Positions 57,246 through 64,000 of a stretch of 64,000 nt of DNA are shown here, piece after piece. Position 1 is the first letter of the stretch, and each line of letters starts with the position of its first letter. Made by a program: the position numbers and the translations under genes. This stretch comes from Pyrenopolyporus hunteri (taxonomy: Eukaryota > Ascomycota > Sordariomycetes > Xylariales > Hypoxylaceae), in assembly GCA_902806595.1 (NCBI GenBank), contig CADCXC010000003.1, forward strand, positions 1-64,000, in the 5' to 3' direction. The notes beneath the pieces were generated by a model that made no database searches, was not told the origin of the DNA, and saw only the letters and a list, made by a program, of their open reading frames with translations.

Positions 57246-57734
57246 GATGGCTTTTTATTCGTTTAATAAATTATTATAAATTATATTTAAAAGTAATTTT
57301 TTAATTATTAAATTTAATATATTTTTTTTATATATTTAATAAAATAAATTATTTAATATATATAATTAATATTTATTTACCGTATTTTTTAATAATTTAT
57401 ATATTAACGTTTAACGTATAAAATAATCGACATTTATAAAATTCGTATTAAAAATTTATTACGATTCGATACGATAAACTTAATTTTATTAAATAATCGA
57501 CATCGAAACTTCGATCGAATATATCGTCGAAACTTAAATATAAAACCGCGATTTTTCGAATCGCGATTTAATTTTTTTTTTTTTTTTATAATATTAATAA
57601 AATTTAATTTTTAATTTTTAATATTACGCGTCGTGCCAAAGTCTTTTAATTAAAAAAATAATATAATATTTAAATTAACTTTTAAATTTATTATTATAAT
57701 TATTAAATTAATAAAAAATCATTAATTAATAATT

Positions 57735-58125
57735 AAATAAACGTTATACGATCGTATAATAAAAAATAACGAAAAAAGTAAATTAATTAAATTTTATAAA
57801 TGTAAAAAATACGATTAAATTAACTTTATATTAATCGTAAATATATTTTCATTTAAAATTTATACTTTAATTATTTATTATATAAAATAACGAAACATAT
57901 AATAAAAACATATTTATTATTATTATCGTTACGATAAATACGTTAATACGAAGTTACATTATTATAATAATAATAATTTATTATTATATATAATATTATA
58001 AACTTATAATTATATATATTATTTTAAATATAATATTTTCGATTATTATATTTTAATATTTTTTTAAAAAAATGATTTTATAAAAAAATAATTATAAATT
58101 TATTTATTACATTTATTTTTATATA
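57735..58125 (-). repeat. Repeat unit B
   Basis: Inverted with respect to unit A across a spacer of about 490 bp and direct with respect to unit C. Contains TTATTATCGTTACGATAAAT and TTTCGATTATTATATTTTAA. Confidence 0.8.
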
Positions 58126-58261
58126 ATATTTAATGGTTCGAAATTAAAATTATATATTTATTTAAATATTATAATAATAATTTATTATTATAATATAATA
58201 TTATAAATTTATAATTATATTAAATAATAAAAAATTATCGATAAATAAATCGAAAAAAAAT

Positions 58262-58575
58262 ATTATATAATTATACGATAAAAAAGTTACGAAAAATATA
58301 TTAATTAATTTATTTTATTTATAAAAATTATAAAATAGTTAATTTCGTATTAATCGTTATTTATATATATTTTTAAAGTATATACTTTAAATTTTTATTA
58401 CGTAAAACGACGAAACATTTAATAAAAATATATCTACCGTTATTATCGTTACGATAAATTTTTTAATACGAAATTATATAATTATAAATTATATATATCA
58501 TTTTAAATGTAATATTTTCGATTATTATATTTTAATATTTTTTTAATAAAAAAATGATTTTTTAAGTTAATAATT
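58262..58575 (-). repeat. Repeat unit C, direct copy of unit B
   Basis: Same orientation as unit B: CGATAAAAAAGTTACGAAAA, TTATTATCGTTACGATAAAT and TTTCGATTATTATATTTTAA occur in the same order. It has more point differences from B than A has in the core. Confidence 0.75.
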
Positions 58576-61500
58576 ATAAATTATTTTATTATAAAAATTA
58601 TATAATTTATATTTAAAATTATCGAATTTTAAATATTATAAATAACGAAAAAGTATTTATAATAAATATAAAAAAGCATTATTTAAATTTAAATTTAACG
58701 GTAAATATTTAATTAAAAAAATAAAAAAACGTTAAATAATATAAATATTTATATCGAATTAATTTATATACGAGTTTTTTTAAAACGTAACGTTTTGTTT
58801 AATAATTTTTATTTTTTTTTTAACTTTTTATATACGATTATAATATTATTTTATATTATTATAAAATATTTTATTAAATGTTAATTTCGATTTTTTACTT
58901 ATATTTTAATAATTTTTTAAATAATTTTTAAGCGAAATATATTTTTTTTTATATAATTACGTAAAATCCCGTATTTTTAACGGGTATTTTATTAATTATT
59001 TATTATAAATAATTTATGTTTTTAATGTAAAAAAATTATTAAAATCGTAATAAATTAACGATTTTTTTAATATATAAATTAATTATTATAATTCGAAATT
59101 ATATATTAAATTTTATTTATAATTTTTTATTATAAAATTCGAAAAATTAAATATATTTAATTATATCGAATTAATATAATTAATTATAATATTTTTATAT
59201 TATAGTTAAAATTTAATTCGATGTTAATTTTATTTTATAATAAAATCGACGATTTTTTATTATATTATATTTTTATAAAAAAAATATATTATTATTTAAT
59301 TAGGAATTTTATTTTTATTAAAGTCGTTTAAATTTTTTAATTTTTAAAAAAAACTTTAATATTATTAATTAACGTTTAATAATTTTTCGATAATAAATAT
59401 TTATAATTTAATATATAATAATAATTAAAAATAATTATAATTATTATTATTTAATTTTATTATTAATTTTATTAATATTATATTTATATAAATTTAAAAA
59501 ACGATTTTTTTATATTCGTTAAATTTTTATACCGTTAAAATTTACGATAATAATCGATAACTTCGTATATATTATAAATTAATATTATATTTAAATTAAA
59601 AAAAGTGTTTTTATTTTATAATTTATTTTAATAAATTATAATTAAAATTTTAATTTAATAATCGTTTAAAAAAATTAATATAATACGTTTATAAAAAAAT
59701 AATTTAATTTATTAACGTTATATTATAAAATCTTTCGAAAGTATATATCGATAATTACGTAAATTTTAAACTTAATAAAACGTAATTTATAATAATCGTT
59801 TATATATTATATATAATTAAATTTCGAAACTTTAAATTATGTTTTTTTTTTTACCGCGTTTTATAATTTAAATTTAACGCGTTATTATATAATTTAGGGA
59901 TAATATAAACGATATACGTTTTATATTATTTTTTATAATATAAAAATTTATAAGATTTTTTTAACGCGTTTTTATAACGAATTTTATTTTATATATTTAA
60001 AAATATTTAAAATTTACGTATATTTATTAAAGAATTTTTTTAATTAAATCGTTATATTGTATCGTTCGTTCGAATCATTTATCCGTTTTTTTATATTATT
60101 TTTTATTCGAATTCGAATAAAAAAAACTCGCGTTAATTTTATTTTTTATAAATATTACAATTAATTTAAAATTTTAACATTTCGAAGTTTCGTAAAATAA
60201 AATAAATATCGTATAAAATTTACGAATTCGAAGGTATAAAAAATTAATTCGTGTCGAATTATCTTTTATTTTTTTAACTTACGTTTTAAAATTTAATAAA
60301 TTAATTTAACTTTAAATCGTTTTATTTTTAAATATTTAACGATTAAATTATAAAATAATTTAATTTAAAAAAATTAATAAATTTTACTTTAAATAATATC
60401 GATATTATATTTATTTTTATAAAAACTTTATATTTTTAAATAATATTATAAAAATCGTAAATTTATTTCGACGTTATATTTATTTCGTAATCGTTAAATA
60501 ATATCGTATTAAAAAATTTTATTTTTTAAATATTATTAATTAATTAATTCTTTACGAAATTTTAAATTTATTAAATTTTATAATATAATAATTAAACTTA
60601 TTAAAATTATCCTTAATTAATTTATAAATTAAAAATTAACTTTTTATAACTTTTTTTTTTATATATATAAAATATATATTTAACTTATTTATTATTTTAA
60701 TTTTTTTAAAATTTAATTATTTTTAATTTTTAAATCGCATCTATTTATTTATAGTTATAAATAACGACCGTTCGATTACGTTATTATTTACTTTTTATTA
60801 TTTTTTTCCATCGAAGTTTTTTACATTCGACGTTATTAATACGAGCTTTAAAAAAAAAATAATTTTAAATAAATTTAAAAAAAAAAAAACGATTAAACGC
60901 GTACGATTAATTATAATTAAATTAATTTATAATTCGATAATTTTAATATTATAACTTTAACATTTTATTAATAAAATCCGTTAATTATAAAAAAAAATAA
61001 ATATATTTATAAAATATATAAAATATTTATTATAATAAATTAACGAAAATAACTTTAAAATTTATTTAAACCGTTTCGATTAATTTTTAAATTACGTTAA
61101 ATAACTTTTTATAAAATTTTTATTTAATATTAATATTTTAATTTATTTTTTTTAAAACATTAATTTATAAATCGAATAATTCGATCGAATTAATCGATTT
61201 CGTTTTTTTTCGAAATTTAAAAAAAATAATTATTATTTTTTATTATTTTATTACTTTTATACGTAATTTTCCCATAATTATATACGATACGTTTATTATA
61301 CATTTAAAAAATAATAAAACATATATAAAACATTTTTATCGATTATTTATTAATAAAAAAATTTATTTTATAATATTTTAATTAATAAAAATCGTCGATT
61401 AAAAATAAAACGTTTTAATAAATTATTTCGAATATTTATTAAAAATTATAACTTTTAATTATTTCCTCGATTATAATCGAAGATTTATATTATTATAAAT

Positions 61501-63594
61501 AAACAAATAAACGTTTATAATTTAAAAAAACGCCATTAAATAATTATCGAAAAAACGTTAATTAAAACGTTAAACGAAACGTTAAAAAAAAAATCTTTAA
61601 CAGTAATAAACGAAGTAAAATTTTTTTATATAATAAAAAAATAAAATATTAATTTTATAATAAAAAATTACTTTTATATTCTTCGAATATATATAAATAA
61701 ACGTATTATAATAAATTAATAATATTATATTAAATTTACGTTTCGTAAAATAATTTTTAACTTTATATATTAATTATAATTAAATAAACCGCGTTAATTA
61801 AATCGATATTTAATTAAATTTACTTATTAATAATAACCTATATTAATTTATTAATAATTAATTAATTTTAACCTTAACGCGTTATATTATATAATAATAT
61901 AATTTTTTCGAAATAAATAAATTATCGTAAATTTATAATAAAATTTTATTAAATAAAAACGTATTAAATAATTATAAAATATTAATCGATAAAAATATAT
62001 ATAATAAATTTATCGTAATTATTTTTAAAATTTTAATTAATTATAATAAACGATTTATATTTTCGAATATTATATTTAAACGTTTTATAAACCGTTTTAA
62101 ATAATAAAAAGTTTTTAACGTTAAATTTTAAAAAAATATCGAAAATTAAAATTTATATATATATAAATAATATATAATAAAATTAATTTACTTAAATTAA
62201 ACCGTTTTAAATAATACGAAATTTTTCATCGATTTTATTTTATAATAAACGTATTATATTAACATAAATATTTAAAAAATAAAAACTTTAATAATTAACG
62301 TTTTTATAAAATAAATATTAATTTACTTTTAATATATTTAAACGTACTTTTATTTCCTTTTTTTTTAAATATAACTTAATTTATATTTACTTTATTTTTT
62401 AATTTATCCCTTTTTTAATTAATTTAATAAATATAATAATAATATTTATTTATTATTTTTATAATAACTTACTTATAATATTCGAAAAATTCCACCTATA
62501 TTTTACTAAAAACGTATATTTAAATAACCGTTATTTCGTATAAAAATTTTTATTTTTTATTTAATAACAATTAACATAATCGTTATTTTTATTACCGTTT
62601 ACTTTATTATTCCACCATTATTAATATCGTATATTAACGTAAAAAAAAAAATATATATACGTATAAAATAATCCACGAAAAATATAAATTTATTAAATAT
62701 AATCTTTATTAATTTATCCGCCACTTATCGTAACCCCGCTATACTATAAAATTCATTTATACCTATTCTTTTTATTTATTTTATTAACGGTAAACGTATT
62801 AATTACGAATCGAAGTTATTTTTTTTTAATCTTACTTTATTCGAATTAATAAAAAAAAAAAAAAAATAAATATAATACGAAACGATATTTTAAATAATAT
62901 TAATAACGAATATATAAATATAAAAATAAAATATAAAAATATTAAATAATTAAATGTCGAAAAAAATCGTATAAACTTTTTAAAATATAAACTAAATCTT
63001 AATATTATATAATTAAATATCGAATAAATTTCCTACCAATATTATATTAATAACGAAAACTTAAAAAAAAAAATATTTAAATTAAATTTAAAAAAAAAAC
63101 GTTATAAATATTTACGATTAAAATTTAACTTCGTTTTTTATAACTTTAAATTTAAATATAATTTAATATTTTTAATTTAAAATATATTTAAACTTAAATA
63201 TTCGATATAAAATTAAATTTTACATTAAAAGTATAATTATAATAACTTTATAATCAATTTTAAAATAATTAATAAATTATTTATTAAAATGTAATTTTTA
63301 TATCGTTTTACGATTATATTTTTAAATTAACGTTAATAAAACGTATTTAACCCCCTTAAATATCTTAATTAAAAAATTATAAATAATTAACTATAAAATA
63401 TATATTTATAAAAAACGATATACTTTAAAAATAAATAAAAAAAAACTATTAACGTTTTAATATATATTAAACTTTCGTATTTATATATCGCGAATAAATT
63501 AACCCCCCTTTACGAAAATTTTTAATAAATTTATATAAAAAACTTTTTAATTTTTTTCGATTAATAAAAAAAATGATTTCTTATAATAAAAATT

Positions 63595-63882
63595 AAAATA
63601 ATAATTCGTTTCGAAAAAAATCCCCCATTCGTACGTTTTATAATTTTACTTTTCGAAATAATAACTAAAATAATAATTTATTTCAAAAAAAACCGCCTCT
63701 TCGTACGTTATATAACCTTATTTTATAAAATAATAATTAAAACATTAACCTATTTAAAAAAAAATCCCCTACTCGTATATCTAATAACTTTATTTTTCGA
63801 AATAATAATCGAAATAATAACCCGTTTAAAAAAAAAATCTTTTACCTATATATCCTATAATTATACTTTTTTATTATAATTA
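63595..63882. repeat. 72-bp tandem repeat, 4 copies
   Basis: Units start at 63595, 63667, 63739 and 63811, exactly 72 bases apart. Each has an AAAATAATAAT-type start, a run of A, a C-rich core (TCCCCCATTCGTACG, ACCGCCTCTTCGTACG, TCCCCTACTCGTATA, TCTTTTACCTATATA) and a TTTTACTTTTCGAAATAATA-type end. The period is a multiple of three (24 codons), so it could derive from a repeated protein segment encoded on the minus strand, where G is retained and C lost. Confidence 0.85.
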
Positions 63883-64000
63883 ACGTAAATTACGGTAAAA
63901 TAATTAAAACGATCGAAAAAACCACTTCGATTTAAATATTATACCGTTAATTTATCGAAGGTATTATTAATTTTTTTTATAAAAATTAAAAATTAACTTT

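Larger units (their letters stand above)
56140..64000. repeat. RIP block 2: extremely AT-rich mutated repeat (runs off the window)
   Basis: At least 7.9 kb at about 90% A+T with no usable frame. Between 56.1 and 59 kb surviving C and G are almost all in CpG. Toward the window edge (about 62-64 kb) C outside CpG survives on the plus strand (CCCCC, ACCC, CCTC) while G outside CpG is nearly gone, the reverse of block 1. It holds three copies of a unit of about 300-430 bp in mixed orientation (56815-58575) and a 72-bp tandem array (63595-63882). The parent element cannot be named, and its right end lies outside the window. Confidence 0.9.

Overview
This is a chromosome end from a filamentous ascomycete (Pezizomycotina, most likely a sordariomycete; the species cannot be named from sequence alone). 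The evidence is a terminal CCCTAA/TTAGGG telomere array at bases 1-190, short GT-AG introns of about 50-130 nt with CTAAC/CTGAC-like branch sites, fungal gene families, and two very AT-rich blocks with the mark of repeat-induced point mutation (RIP).

Layout. (1) 1-10 kb: telomere, subtelomeric spacer, a three-exon gene joining an OTT_1508-like deaminase domain to a MYND zinc finger (579-3487, minus), a short F-box-like protein (5982-6614) and an intact four-exon secreted serine carboxypeptidase (8471-10449). (2) 11-20 kb: GTP cyclohydrolase II of riboflavin synthesis (11532-12871), a 1529-residue nuclear protein with a coilin-like domain order (13971-18560), and the complex I subunit NDUFB7 (19524-19950, minus, three exons). 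(3) 20-34 kb: a decayed S28 peptidase pseudogene (21482-23342), a Zn(II)2Cys6 regulator (26720-28086, minus, three exons) and long gene-poor stretches. (4) 34-39 kb: a PPIL4-type cyclophilin with an RRM (34222-35700, minus), a conserved-looking unknown protein (36783-37310, minus) and a 272-bp MITE-like element with perfect 32-bp terminal inverted repeats (38157-38428). (5) 39.5-47.9 kb: RIP block 1, a wrecked repeat unit whose two ends carry a 144-bp direct repeat. (6) 48-56 kb: a gene island with an NmrA-like NAD(P)-binding protein (50596-51625), RNA polymerase I subunit A43 (52228-53694) and a 2EXR/F-box-like protein (54090-55157). (7) 56.1 kb to the window edge: RIP block 2, with nested inverted and direct repeats and a 72-bp tandem array.

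The genes are not a pathway or cluster. Housekeeping genes (riboflavin synthesis, complex I, Pol I, spliceosome-type cyclophilin) sit singly among accessory genes and wide spacers. The spacers, and one intron, carry dozens of copies of a palindromic TACCTAGGTA-type motif that is missing from the RIP blocks. In both blocks almost all surviving C is in CpG, so the mutating process seems to have hit every CpH context and spared CpG. The 144-bp direct repeat shows this directly: its two copies differ by about 25 transitions with no transversion or indel seen, and nearly all differences are A/T in the left copy.

CDS spans below include introns. Exon limits were inferred by hand from splice signals, reading frame and family conservation.
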